Shown: piece by piece, positions 1-10,940 of the stretch
Position numbering within the stretch: the stretch's first letter is position 1
How the letters are laid out: each line of letters starts with the position of its first letter
Assembly: GCA_002270565.1 (NCBI GenBank)
Contig: NQMI01000197.1
Coordinates: 1-64,000 of the forward strand
Origin: Stenocarpella maydis
Lineage: Eukaryota > Ascomycota > Sordariomycetes > Diaporthales > Diaporthaceae
DNA length: 64,000 nucleotides
Direction: 5' to 3'
The notes under the pieces: generated by a model
Seen by the model: only the letters and a program-made list of their open reading frames with translations
What the model was told of the DNA's origin: nothing
Database searches by the model: none
Position numbers and translations under genes: made by a program

Positions 1-203
1 AGTATTGATGGTGATTCTATTGATTAAGTGTTGCTTGATGGAATCGATACTGATTTCATTGATTGTGGTGGGTCCCTAACCCTAACCCTAATAAGGTAGC
101 GTTATTGATTGGATCAGGCGGGGCGCTCCTTTTGGGGGTTACTTCCCGACCTGCGGGGTTGTCTTCTGCGGTAGTCAGCCGCCAATGTGTGTTGGCTCAT
201 AAC
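1..203 (+). repeat. Left terminal inverted repeat of the MULE
   Basis: Bases 1-203 are the near-perfect reverse complement of 2340-2542, with only scattered transitions, for example tgtgtt against tgcgtt near the inner end. It may extend left of the window. It carries a telomere-type (CCCTAA) run at 74-91 and a GC-rich inner part that RIP has largely spared. Confidence 0.9.
74..91 (+). repeat. Telomere-like (CCCTAA)3 inside the left TIR
   Basis: Three perfect CCCTAA units, the complement of the fungal telomere repeat TTAGGG. The mirror copy is at 2452-2469. Their symmetric place inside both inverted repeats shows that they belong to the transposon and are not a chromosome end. Confidence 0.9.
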
Positions 204-1039
204 ATGGAGGGTTACATTATTATACTTAAAGGCTGAATTCATACGCTATATTAAAGCTATTATTACTCTTATCTTATCCCTGGTTTTACTGCTTAGACTT
301 ATAGTATTGGAGGTTATCTTTTTACCCATTACAGCTTTCTTATGCTTCTTAAAGATACCCTCCTCATTAGTAATAAATATAGCGATATCCTAAGGCCTGC
401 CCTTTATAGCGGTAACCTTCTTTAGCAAGAGTATGCTGAGGAGCGGGTTGTTAATGCAGAGGTTATGATTAAGGTACCAAGCTTTATAGAGGTCGCTCTT
501 CTTAAGGGGAAGGGAAGCCTCCTCCTTATTAGCAATATAATTCGCACAGATAATGCTATACTGAGTATAAATGGTGTAATAGCAGCCGGGAGGTCTGCTA
601 TTACTAGATGAAGCTTCTGGCGCTCTATAGTACCCTTATAGTATTTCTTTTTAAAGTATCTTTAATGCCTTCTAGCGCTCTATCACGAGAAGGTCTAACG
701 CTGCTCTAGCAACCTGCTATAGAAGCTTCCCAAGCTACTTCTGCCTGTTGTACTTTATAAGTGCTACTATTTTTTTCTTCCCCTCCTTATTATAGAAGGC
801 GCGAGCTATATTCTTAAGAGCAGCTTTATTAGCCTCTATCAAATAGAGAAGATTGCCTATCCTGTGGCCTAGATAGATCTTCACATAGTAGTACTATTGC
901 TCTGTAGAGGAGGTTGTATGCAAGCTAAAGTTAAGGGTTTTGCAGGTTATATGCGCAGCCTATTTGATAATAACCTTCTTAGCCTTATTAATATACTATA
1001 TCTTAAGGTACTAGAGGATTGCTGTCTGGTCTGAGAAGA

Positions 1040-2320
1040 CCTCTTGAAGCTATTACTAAGCTATATTATATACCTTATGATTTATAGAGTACTTCATAAA
1101 CTTAATGAGGTTAAAGAGGTTTTATTAGGCACCTGGGAGAGTACTGTAGCCTTCTCTCTCGCCAGCGCTATTAGGGAAGTGAGGTCCTTATCATTCTCTT
1201 TAAGATCTTTAGCTTTTGCACCCTCTGTGGTGTTTTCCTTTGGAGCTCCTGGCGCTATTGCCTTCGGGCCTTTGGGGGCTGCCCTTATTGTTGCCAACTT
1301 GGGCTACTTCTTCTTAATATTAAGGATAAGGTTTATATTTATATGGAAGATATATAGCTGATAGTATACCCTAGGGAATTGGTGCTTAAGGGCGTTAATT
1401 AGAGCAGTATTATAGTTAGTAATAAAGAGGTCTGGAGGGTTGTTTCTATACTAGTGGAGAAGCTTATTAACCTGCTTAAGAAGCCACTGGAAGCTAGATT
1501 CTTACTTATAATCAATAACGCCTTAAAATAGTAGTAGTATCTTCTTCATATGGGTTACTATTATTGCTTGAAAGAAGGGCATCTTCTTATTATTTAATAA
1601 ATAGGTATAATTAAGTAAGATAGCCCATAAGAATTATTACTCTTATAACTACTTAATCTGCTACTTTATATATTAGAAGATGCCTGTAATATTGCCCTTA
1701 TCATTAATGATCCAATAATACCAGCAGCCCTCCTTCTTAAGCTAGTCTAGCAAGGCTGGGGTAGGTATATAGATACCCTGCTTCACCCTTTAAAAGTCTG
1801 CAAGCCAATTCTTTATAGTATTGGGCCCTAGCAGTATGCCTAAATACTCTTAGTAGAGGGCTACTTTAAGTTTCTTTAGCTTAATAAGGGATAGGTCTAT
1901 AGCCATATGAGTAAGAAGATTATAATGATCTTTCATTAACTTCACCCAGCCATACTCAGCTTCTAGCACCTCCTAAGGATTATAGTAAGTATATATGCCC
2001 TCCTAAATTATAAGCTTCTATTTGCTAAATATTGCCCTTATCTTATAAGCTATTGCCTTCCATTAGTAGTTAATTTTAATTATTAAGGAGTTGTTTGTTA
2101 TTATGGTTAAGGGTTGCATAGTACCTCTATAGCACTCTGAATCTACCTATATAGGTACAGACCTTCTAGCAACTATTAGGAATCCAGCAGATTTTATAGC
2201 TTTATCTAAATCAGACTTAAGGTCCTTATAAGTATTATATCCATCCTAAAAAAGTTTAAGGAAGTTAGAAGGGTTGCAAAGTGCTGGGCGATAATGATTT
2301 ATAGCAGTAATATTAGCATT
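1040..2320 (-). pseudogene. MULE transposase remnant
   Basis: No open frame survives, but reading through stops on the minus strand gives family landmarks. There is a segment like LKKEGCWYYWIINDKGNIT (the L..L..EGYWYEY...DGR.T block before the catalytic core, near 1690-1740). Next comes NYTYLLNNKKMPFFQAI, matching the DATYKTNRY..PLL..I block near 1570-1615. Then TNYNTALINALKHQFP, matching TD...AL..A....FP near 1378-1430, followed by an FHIN.NL motif matching WHI.KN. The first two catalytic Asp positions read as Asn (GAT to AAT) and several Gln positions read as stops, all transitions expected of RIP. A charged tail of better-preserved composition lies at about 1094-1297. Confidence 0.7.
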
Positions 2321-2339
2321 CCATTTATAACAATCAACT

Positions 2340-2542
2340 GTTATGAGCCAACACGCATTGGCGGCTGACTACCGCAGAAGACAACCCTGTAGGTCAGGAA
2401 GTAACCCCTAAGAGGAGCGCCCCGCCTGATCCAATCAGTGACGCTACCTTATTAGGGTTAGGGTTAGGGACCCACCACGATCAATAAAATCAGTATTGAT
2501 TCCATCAAGCAACACTCAATCAATAGAATCACCATTAATACT
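2340..2542 (-). repeat. Right terminal inverted repeat of the MULE
   Basis: Mirror of 1-203. The outer end reads as reverse complement agtattaatggtgattct, matching the first bases of the window with one transition. Telomere-type TTAGGG units lie at 2452-2469. The sequence just outside is attaacgac. Confidence 0.9.
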
Positions 2543-4290
2543 ATTAACGACGGATGAAGAGTCAGAATATATAAGGACATAGTTATCACTATATTAGATA
2601 GCTTTTATAGAATAGACTCTTCAGTTATCAATCTAAGTATTTAATCCTAATATTAAATAGCCTTACAGCTAGTAATTATTATTAAGTTAATAATATTACT
2701 TAACAACTGCCTAACAATGTATTCCGAACATAAACCCTTGATCTTTCAGGTTTAACGAACTCAGAAACCCCTTTGATCATTACATCAACCTGCCACTATG
2801 CCTCAAGACCTAAGTAATCAGGTAGTTACACTATCACTATAATGCTAAAAAATTAGTATTTAAGTGACTAGGGGTTCTTTTTAATATAAAAATGATTGAT
2901 CCCAATAAAGATTTAATTAATGCAGCAAAGCGTTAACGAAGGGTTATCATTAAGAAGTTGGTAATGATGAAGGCGTTATAAAGTATTAAGTGGTATAGCT
3001 ATAAAAAGCACCATTTGGGTGGGGAGGTATGGTTACAAGTGGGTCAAATAAACGCTTCTGATTGGCTGCAGCACTAGGCTTAGGGGCGTATATGTGTACT
3101 ATCCGTTTTTGTACGTGCAATTATCCGTTTTCTTATGATTTCGATTACCTGCTGTGTATAACTGTTTTTTCTTACTTCTCGACGTGTCCGTAGTGAGCAT
3201 TCTCGCAACACAAGGCTGAGGAAATTGACCGCATCTACCGTTCTCAACCTATAACCAAGCCTATTCTTAGTTAGTCATAGCCTGCTATGCTGATCAAATG
3301 ACACTTCCGCTGATCCAGGCCTGTGGCCACCAGCTCTTTGGTTCTTCGGTTACAATGTGGCTCATTGCTTCACCCCAGTGGAAACAGATTGAGGGGCGGG
3401 ACTAGCTATCGCCTGGGGCGGTGAATCGTGCATTGACAAGAGCATTCACTTTGCCTGACGGGGATTGTATCTTGTTCCAACATGATCTTTTATTCCTTCA
3501 TTCCAACGTCAGACCCTTGTGGCCGTCTCATTCAACCTCTAGGCCAAGATCACAGCGTAGCTTGAGTTCTTGCTGAGTAGGACTTGCAGTGGTGCTGCAT
3601 GAAAGATTGTCCCCGCATATGCATAGTGCGCTGCCCAATTTGAGCACATCTCACCGCTTTTTACCAACCATTTCGATGTCCGTATCGCTCTCTGAACGGA
3701 GTTGATGACACAAACCATGGTGGCGTAGTCCCAGAACATGGCATGGCCGAGCACCAGAGATGGCGGGCGAATGGGGAATATCGTTCGATGCAGGCCGGGC
3801 TTACGGCAGCGCAGAGAGGGCGTGTGGGGAGAAAGCGTGATTGGAATCCCCAAGATGCAGAAACCTCAGCGATGTCAAAAGAGAAAGCATACAGGCCAAG
3901 TCCCTGTGGCGTTCCCATGGACAAGACTCGGTGTGTCTGCAGCCGCAACCATGTAAGCCACCATGATAACTAGGGTACCGAGGTATGGCGGTTTCTTGGC
4001 TCATACGATCGGTCTGGGGGCTCTTGGGCGCTGACTTGGTGGTGTGGTGTGTGCTTCTCAGCTCGACTAAGCCGTCTAGCTGCCCTTCAGCTGTGCAGCC
4101 TCGAACCCGTTTGTCAACGGGGACGGTGAACCCATCTTGTCAGCCACCAGCGGTCTTGTGAGCAGGCCGAAATTCTGACGTATTCCGCTTGCTGGCCGGT
4201 GAGGATAAAGCAAGGTCGGCAGCTCGGGGTAGTCCAAGTATATGCTTTCTCACATGGTTGCATGGTGAACGACTCGGAGACATTGAGTTG
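2543..4290. other. Gene-poor flank: AT-rich then unique sequence
   Basis: 2543-3050 is AT-rich with few coding signals and looks RIP-affected. From about 3080 to 4290 composition is balanced. Short overlapping frames occur on both strands (for example 3539-3853 and 3738-3973), but none shows a recognisable domain or splice structure. I see no RNA gene here. Confidence 0.5.
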
Positions 4291-4431
4291 TGATCCAGAT
4301 GTTGATTTCATCACTTCTTGAATTGTTCAGACCGAAATATGTGTACAGGCTCGATGTGCTAGCCACCAAGAAAAAGCCATTCTGGTCAAGGTCAAAATCT
4401 TCCCCAAGTTACTCGAACATTGTCGAAGAAT

Positions 4432-6330
4432 ATGGGCAGCTCCAGCATTCGGTGTGCCGCAAGACAGACGGTAGGAAAGTGCAACTCGAGGATCCGCCAC
4501 GAAATCGTGAGGTGGCTGAATCAAATAAAGAACGCAGATGGCTCGTCATTGTTCATCAGGTTCTGCACGATGGGCCGGAAGGAGGAGAAGACCAGCCCAA
4601 CGATCATGGTCTGCTGTACCAGCCGAGAGGCAAGCGACAGATTTGCCGCATCACTGACACGCAGCGGCATGCTCCATCGGTACCCAGGCTCGCAGCCAAG
4701 CTCCTGCGATCTCCCACTCGAGCCCTCCTTGGTCCCCAGGCCGCTGTTTGACAACAGATACCAACCAAGGGACCCAAAGACATGCACAGTCGACAGGATT
4801 GCGCCAAAAGATTCGGACCCGGGGCCGTGTGGAGTCTCGGGGCCACGCATAGGCAGAAGGCTCGAGTTCATGGTTGCATCCGCGACAGGACCTCGCGTCC
4901 AGCATGCCACCGGCGGCTTGATAGTCAGGATGGGCGATGAGCTCCATCAGATTACGCGCCTCGATCCCCTGGGGGATGCGATGGAGTCGAGCAGCGTGCC
5001 GAAGCCACACTGTGATGCCGAGAAATGCGAGTACGAAAGTGTGCCAGGAGCAGAGGGCTCAGCCTACGAACAAATCCTCTCAAGCGAGAAGAGCCTGCTG
5101 CTGCAGGCAAGGCTGGAGCAAGGCGAGACGGCCAAGCCCCAAGTACAGCACCCTCCAGCATACGGAGGCATCTGCTCCTCTCTGGGAATCGCAGGCGGAG
5201 GAGCAGGCCACACTCTGATGTGGAAGCACCAAGAAGTACCATTCACGACGCCCGCCCCCACAGAGCTCACCCTTGCGAGGCACCAGGACAGCGCACATTA
5301 CTACACCCTCGTCAAGCTATCAGAACTCGAAAGCAGCGAAGCCAGCAACGCCGTCATCGGAGGCGACGGCCACATGCCGCCAAAGCTCGAGGCACTCGAC
5401 ATTGCCGCGGTTGGCCCGGAGCCTGCCCGTATCGTCGTGGTCACTGCCCGCGGCCCGGTCTCGGGTACTCTGCTGCCAGACGTGGCCTCGCTCAGGGTCC
5501 GCGGCTCACCGCACCCCCAAGCGGTGCATGCCATCATCCTGTCGGAGCCAGACCAGCCTGTAGACTGCGGCTCGGCGGTCATTGATGCCGCGAAGGGAAG
5601 TTGCTACGGCCATGTTATTGCTGGGGGCGAGGGAGACGCGGTGTGGTATATGGTACCGGCGCCCGACACCCTGGCCGACATGCTCCTCCGGTTCGGTAGA
5701 CTGCCGTCGCTGCAGCTCGGCCGGCACACCGCCGCAGAGCATCGAGACACGGTCGAGAGATGGAAGTGCGCCAACCCAAGGGGCAACACGAGCCTTCGCC
5801 CCCTGGCACCGCTGGGCAAGTGCGAGTCCTGCAGCGCCGGCAAGCTGTACAGCGACCGGAGCCGGGCGGCGGCGCACCTGAGGAGGAAACATTTCGCCGG
5901 CGAGCAGCCACCGCGCAGGGGCAAGGATGATGGGTGGAAGGATAGTGTGAGGCGTGCTCAGCTGCCCGGGGCAGAGTTAAAGAGATGGACCAAGGAAATG
6001 ACGGTGACGCCACTCTACGCGAGGGTGATGCAGGCCGAGTCGGACTCGGGCTCGGACTATGACAACGATATGGACGACACTGATGACGAGCCAGACGAGC
6101 CAGAAGGGGAGTCATTATCAGCTCCATCTGCAAGGGGGACCATGGCCCGGCAGGATAGCGTCGAGGCCGAGAATGAGGAGCTCCGACGTCAGAGCGAGGT
6201 GACCAAGCACGAGATAGCAACTCTCGAAGGCGATATCGATGTGCTCATGGAAGACAGGGAGGAGCTCAAACGGGAGCTGGAATATCTCCGGAGGAGGCTT
6301 TGGGAGCAGCAAACGGAGGTGCATGGCTAG
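4432..6330 (+). CDS. Fungal protein with GDCG-type protease-like core, zinc-finger-like segment and C-terminal coiled coil
   Basis: The open frame runs to TAG at 6328-6330; its first ATG is at 4432, giving about 632 aa. Visible parts: a conserved N-terminal region (HEIVRWLNQ, TMGRKEEK..PTIMVCCTS); a chymotrypsin-like core starting at ATGGLIVRMGDELHQIT and ending in VDCGSAVIDAAKGSCYGHV; a Cys/His segment WKCANP...CESC...AAAHLRRKHF; an acidic stretch DSGSDYDNDMDDTDDEPDEPE; and a predicted coiled coil from about residue 570. I recall large families of uncharacterised fungal proteins with this order; function is unknown. The start is probably incomplete: bases 4350-4453 in another frame encode a family-like segment (VKIFPKLLEHCRRIW), which implies an upstream exon or a frameshift near 4453. 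Where relatives have a His (LT.GH), this copy reads ITRLDPL, so any protease activity is doubtful. Confidence 0.6.
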   Translation: MGSSSIRCAARQTVGKCNSRIRHEIVRWLNQIKNADGSSLFIRFCTMGRKEEKTSPTIMVCCTSREASDRFAASLTRSGMLHRYPGSQPSSCDLPLEPSLVPRPLFDNRYQPRDPKTCTVDRIAPKDSDPGPCGVSGPRIGRRLEFMVASATGPRVQHATGGLIVRMGDELHQITRLDPLGDAMESSSVPKPHCDAEKCEYESVPGAEGSAYEQILSSEKSLLLQARLEQGETAKPQVQHPPAYGGICSSLGIAGGGAGHTLMWKHQEVPFTTPAPTELTLARHQDSAHYYTLVKLSELESSEASNAVIGGDGHMPPKLEALDIAAVGPEPARIVVVTARGPVSGTLLPDVASLRVRGSPHPQAVHAIILSEPDQPVDCGSAVIDAAKGSCYGHVIAGGEGDAVWYMVPAPDTLADMLLRFGRLPSLQLGRHTAAEHRDTVERWKCANPRGNTSLRPLAPLGKCESCSAGKLYSDRSRAAAHLRRKHFAGEQPPRRGKDDGWKDSVRRAQLPGAELKRWTKEMTVTPLYARVMQAESDSGSDYDNDMDDTDDEPDEPEGESLSAPSARGTMARQDSVEAENEELRRQSEVTKHEIATLEGDIDVLMEDREELKRELEYLRRRLWEQQTEVHG

Positions 6331-6805
6331 CACCGTTGTTGCGCAGACACACCGATGAGCCACGGGAACCGAGTCGCCCTTCCGCTGCGGACCAGTATTC
6401 CCACAATGGTGTTCCGGCGTAAACACCCGGGCAGCATCTCCGCCATGGGTGTGTCCATCAGGCACACGCCTGACTTGGCTGGAGCAGTCTGTTTTCCATC
6501 AAAGTGGGTCGGAGGCGTTAGGAACCCGAGAAGGCCGTTTGGAGTGCACTGGCGTCGTAATTCATACTCGTCTTACTCTGTGAAGCATTCATTGACCCGT
6601 CAGTCCCACTCGCTCGTTGCGTGTATTCCAGTCCCTCCATCAAACGCCTCTGCTAGTGTATAACTCAACAACGAAACCACCTTAGCCCAGACTCAATTCT
6701 CCTCTCCCCACCCCTTGTCGTGAACATGAATATACCCGGACCATGCGCCTTCTTGTTGACAACCGCCGTCGGATTTCTCACGTCTCTCGCACGATGGATC
6801 GGTAT

Positions 6806-7199
6806 CTAGGGCAGGGGCTCGTAGGAGCCACCGCCGCTGTTGTGGTGGGCACGGTTGGAGAAGAAGAAGTACACGATGAGGCCGATGATGGGGAAGACGA
6901 AGACGCCGAGGCACCAGAGCAGCTTGGCGACGGGAGGGCGGTTGGACTTGAGGACCTCGACTATTGGGAAGAGGAGAAATTGGTCAGCACGCAGGGTCGG
7001 CAGACAAGTGCGGGGTGTAGGACGTACTAAAGACAATGATGTCAAGGACCAGGACAATGAAGCCGATGATGCCACCGCCAGTCCCGTACTGCCAGCTGTT
7101 GTCGATGGTGCTGGCCGAGATGTCCTGTGCCACGGGGGCGGCCAATGCAAGGGCGGCCAGGCAGAGCTGGAGGAGGAAGGTGTAGATGTGCTGATACAT
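6806..7199 (-). CDS. Small secreted/membrane protein with a PLDc_N (cardiolipin-synthase N-terminal type) domain
   Basis: Two exons, 7199-7028 and 6960-6806, joined over a 67-nt GTACGT..TAG intron, give 108 aa. Residues 1-21 are a signal peptide ending in ALALAAP. The rest has two membrane segments, GGGIIGFIVLVLDIIVF and LLWCLGVFVFPIIGLIVYFF, linked by EVLKSNRPP, with a final NRAHHNSGGG tail. The pattern V..EVL.S.RP...KLLW...V..FP..GL..Y is the PLDc_N domain (PF13396) found at the start of cardiolipin synthases. Here it stands alone, without any phospholipase D catalytic HKD region, as in many short fungal proteins of unknown role. Both splice sites and the reading phase fit, so the model is good. 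The 5' leader carries a trinucleotide repeat at 7284-7362. Confidence 0.75.
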
Positions 7200-7283
7200 G
7201 ATGGCGGCGTTGTCTCGAGGTCGTGGTGGTGGTTGAATCGTTGACGGTTGGAGTAGTGGATTGCTGTGTAGGGTTTTGGGTTG

Positions 7284-7305
7284 ATGGTGGTGGAGGAGGA
7301 GGAGG

Positions 7306-7337
<32 letters not shown>

Positions 7338-7362
7338 CAGCAGCAGCAGCAGCAAGCAAGCA
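7284..7362. repeat. Compound trinucleotide microsatellite
   Basis: Runs of gga, then gcagga, then gca, ending in agcaagcaagcaaag. It lies in the 5' leader or promoter of the PLDc_N gene on the minus strand and produces spurious poly-Leu/Ser/Ala frames on both strands. Confidence 0.85.
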
Positions 7363-7702
7363 AAGAGAGTGGGAGGTGTGGGGAACAAGGTTTTGGGTCA
7401 GAAAGAGGCGGTCTTGTCTGTCTTTGTACACTGCGGAGCACACACGACACAGGCAGACAACCCCCCACTTGGCAAGGCATGATGTCATTGCATCCTGCCG
7501 TGTGATTCGAGGTGGAAGGGAAGGTGTAATGCGGGGAGCAGTTGCTCCGCTCGCCTCACCTGAAAGTACCCCTGTACATTCGGGGTGTACCCAGGTACCT
7601 CCGGTACGTACCACCACCACCAATCTACCTGTGTAATTAGTAGCTGCGGAGATCATCACGCAAATCATTTGCCCTTCCACCGCAGGAATAAATAGACACA
7701 CA

Positions 7703-10700
7703 TCACCCCGCGGCATAGAAACTCGGCTGTGGGCCCAGATAGCTATCTCTGAGGCCGCCGAGGTCGATGGTGATGTTCTCCAGTATCAGGTTCGTATGCA
7801 GCAGCCGGACGCGCACCACATGTTCGCCTCTCCCAACTGCACCTGGATCCAGCCTGTGTTGTTTCCTCCACACGCAGTCCTGCACCGCCGTGAGCCAGCC
7901 CTCTGGTGATGGCAGCTCTGGGTCCCTGGCAGGTTCAGCCTCGAGGAGCCGTTCCCGGCAGAGGGGCCCGTCGTCGATGCGGTATTCGTACGCCATTGGG
8001 TCCGACGGGTCAAGGTCCAGGGTCATGTTGAACGATAGCATGAGCGACGGTGGACCGGTGGCTTTGGTATCGGAGAAGACAAAGAACCTGTAGTCCATGA
8101 ACCCAGGTGTTGCCTCTCCGCGAGCGATATCCGGGCAGAGAGCAACCGATCCCCGGGGTGATCGGCCGGTGTCAGGGAGGAGCCGGTACGAGGTCCCCGA
8201 CTCCCGCTCTCCCGGCGCAGGCATGGAAATGTGTCCATCCATCTCGACATAGCCGTTGATAAATTCTGGCGGGAGCCGGCGTCCGGTGATGGGGACATGT
8301 ATCTGCTCAAAGTCGCCTTCCTCAGAAGACAGGTCGATGAGAACCACTTGCTCAAAGCCATCCGGTACTTTGTCAGCCTGGATCCGGATCTCGATCCGTT
8401 GGTCGCCTTCCCCAGGCACCAGGGTCCCGGATTCTTTCGATAATCTCACCCAAGGATGAGGCGCCCTCAGGGTCCAGTGGACTGCCACAGGCCCACGGGT
8501 GAACAGCTCGAGCCATCTGGCCTCGGGGCCGTATCGAGACATCAGACCGAGGGTGAGGCCGCGGACCAAATCGCCACGGCTCGGGTGGGTGAAGTCACTG
8601 TTCTCATTGGTCAGGCCCGGCCTGACTCCCTCATGCCCCTCAACCATGACTCCCACATTGCCGACGATGGGGTTCGACTTCTGCCTCCTCTGGACATACG
8701 ACAACCCCCCAATCATATCTCGGCTCGGCGCGTGCCAAGTGTCCCCGAATCCGTAGTGCGGCTGTGAGAGGATCCTGTCCCACTTGCCCCCGAGCAGGGC
8801 GTGGTACTCGCCCGAGAGGTCAAAGTCGGCGTCGAAGAGCTCCAGGACCCGCTTCGCCACGAGGTTCGCCGAGGTGCGCCGCTGGCGCGCGTACATCTGG
8901 TTGCGCGCCAGGCCGACCTGCAGGCCGACAAAGACTGCGGTGGCCTTGATGGGGTGCAGCACCAGCTGGAACACGGCGGGCTTCTGCTCGTCGGTGGCGC
9001 GGCCGTGGATTGACTGTGCCAGATCCACGAGGGACTCCCACTGCGCGCAGACTGTTTCGGCCTCGCTGTAGTTGACGACAGAGAATGTGGCCGGCTCGAT
9101 GTGCTCATGGCGGCGCAGAGCCACGAGCGTGTCGTATCCGCGCCAGGCCTTGGCGATGTCGTGGCTGAGGTCGAGGCCGAACTGGCGCGCCGCGAGGCTC
9201 GACAAGAACTGGGGGATCCCGTCTGGTTTGACCGAGTTGATGTCCCACGCCAGAGACATGGCAAATGTCAATGGCACCTCAAGCGGCTTGATGTCACCGA
9301 CATTGAACACCCAGATCTGCCTCGCCCCTCGGCGGTGGGCCTCCTGCAACTGGTGCCATGTCTTGCCCAGCGAATTGCTGTTGATCCACTTGTAGCTCCT
9401 GGGCGTCCCGACGTACTCCAGGTGGTAATAGAGCCCCGCGCCTCCTCTCCTCGTTGACTCGTCTCCGTATGGGAGTCGTCGGATGGCCCCGAAGTTGTCG
9501 TCTGAGAACAACAGTGTCACGTCGTCGGGCACGTCTAGCCTCCCGCTCTCATACTGGACCTGCACTTCTTTGTACAGTGCCAGGAGTTGCGGCACCGCAT
9601 CTTCTCTTCCGTGAACCTCTCGTATGAGAGACCTCTGCGCTCGCAGGACGTCCTTCACCACAGCCGCCGGGTCGGCCCCCTTCATCGTCGTGTCGTACTC
9701 ACCTCTCATGCCCATAGTGAAGTAGCTGTCATAATCCTTGGCCCTCTCTACGCCTTTCCTAAAGAATTCGGTGATCTTGTCCTTGTTGCTGATCCAGTCC
9801 CAGGTGCCCAGCGGATTACCCTCCGCCAGCCACTCGTTGCTCAGTCGCTGCATCGGCTCATGGTGAGATGTAGACATGACGATCCCGTGCGTATCGGCAG
9901 CTCTCTGGTTGTCCTTGTCATCTGTGAAGAAACTCGCCCCCGGGTTCGGGTATCCGGGCCACATGGCAGGCCAGAGAAAGTTGGCCTTCAGCCGGAGTAG
10001 AAGCTCAAAGACCTTCTCGTAGAACTGCACGTTGTACCCGCCGAATTTCCCACGCACCCAGCCGGTGAGTGCCGGGGCTTCGTCGTTGATGAATATGCCG
10101 CGGTACTTGATACTCGGCGGCCTGCTGGTGTTGGTTTTATGACGAGCGAAGATCCGAGGGTGGTGTTGTGGTGGGACATCAGCCCACCAATACCAACTTG
10201 AAACGGGCAGTTAATCGCCTGAAATTATGTCTTGACGGGTGCATGTAAAGAAATGGAGGCCAGGCATGGCCTGACAGCTGAGACACTCACGGCGAGACTC
10301 CTATCTGCTCTGACAGTGTGTATGCACCGTATATCGTGCCCCTTTTGTCACTGCCGGCAATAACCAGTGCCCATTTGCAGCCGCCGAAAGGCTCATGGAC
10401 GACGCTCGTTTGGAAGGACTCCCAATTGCCACGGAGCCCAGACAAATCGACCTTTCCACTGCTCTCCAGTGCCTGCACGAGAGGGCTAGACCCGAGGCAA
10501 CCAATTACGATGGCAACAGACCCGGGCACCTCAATTGGGGATTCATTGCTCCTGACGACTGGTCTCGGTGAGCGGTTCGTAACTCGCGCGAAGTCTTGGG
10601 CTAGGTTTTTAGCAGCAATGTGTATGCCTTCATGGTCGCGGTCATCCACGACGATGACAGAGCCTTGTAATTCGACAGCGGGGTCGGGATTACTCGAGAA

Positions 10701-10841
10701 GCTGACGAGGTCGTCATGAGGACTCGCTGGGGCGAGAACCGCCTGTGGTCGTAGGAAACTTTGCAAGGGCATCTGGAGCAGTAACAAATGACAGCTGAGA
10801 CCTATGACGAAAAGGCCTCTGGATAACGTACAGACTCGCAC
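7703..10841 (-). CDS. Glycoside hydrolase family 115 alpha-(4-O-methyl)-glucuronidase, secreted
   Basis: Exons 10841-10291 and 10196-7703 (94-nt intron, GTGAGT..CAAG) give 1014 aa, the usual GH115 size. A hydrophobic N-terminus (GLFVIGLSCHLLLLQ) suggests secretion. GH115 landmarks include WYWWADVPP, GIFINDEAPALTGWV, KFGGYNVQFYEKVFELLLRLKANFLWPAMWPG, MSTSHHEPM, LLFSDDNFG.IRRLP and FGDTWH. The GH115 family removes glucuronic or methyl-glucuronic acid side chains from glucuronoxylan, acting on internal as well as terminal residues. The C-terminal 250 residues match the extra domain that follows the barrel in this family. The neighbouring GH43 gene on the same strand targets arabinose/xylose side chains, so the two could act on the same arabinoglucuronoxylan. 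Confidence 0.92.
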
Positions 10842-10940
10842 TGGCTATGCAGTGGTGACACGCACAGAAGAGGGGGCGGGGTCGCATTAAATATTTACCC
10901 ACCCCCAGACCATACGCTTATCCGCGTCCTCCATACCCCA

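Larger units (their letters stand above)
1..2542 (-). mobile_element. Degenerate Mutator-like element (MULE), RIP-damaged
   Basis: A complete-looking DNA transposon bounded by inverted repeats at 1-203 and 2340-2542. The interior is AT-rich; read on the minus strand it gives a stop-riddled transposase with MULE hallmarks (see the transposase entry). Long terminal inverted repeats of about 200 bp are typical of MULEs. Many internal stops are TAG/TAA where the family has Gln, as expected from CpA to TpA RIP changes, so the copy is inactive. The left end coincides with the window edge, so the target-site duplication (usually 8-11 bp in MULEs) cannot be checked. Confidence 0.8.

Noticed and set aside
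74..91. Telomere or subtelomere end marked by CCCTAA repeats
   Set aside because: Only three units, mirrored in the second inverted repeat of a transposon, with normal sequence beyond.
5615..6220. 201-codon minus frame opposite the GDCG-core gene
   Set aside because: Antisense shadow with biased Arg/Ser/Pro composition and no domain.
7042..7716. 224-codon minus frame rich in Ala/Pro over the microsatellite
   Set aside because: Shadow of the trinucleotide repeat and of the real PLDc_N exon in another frame.
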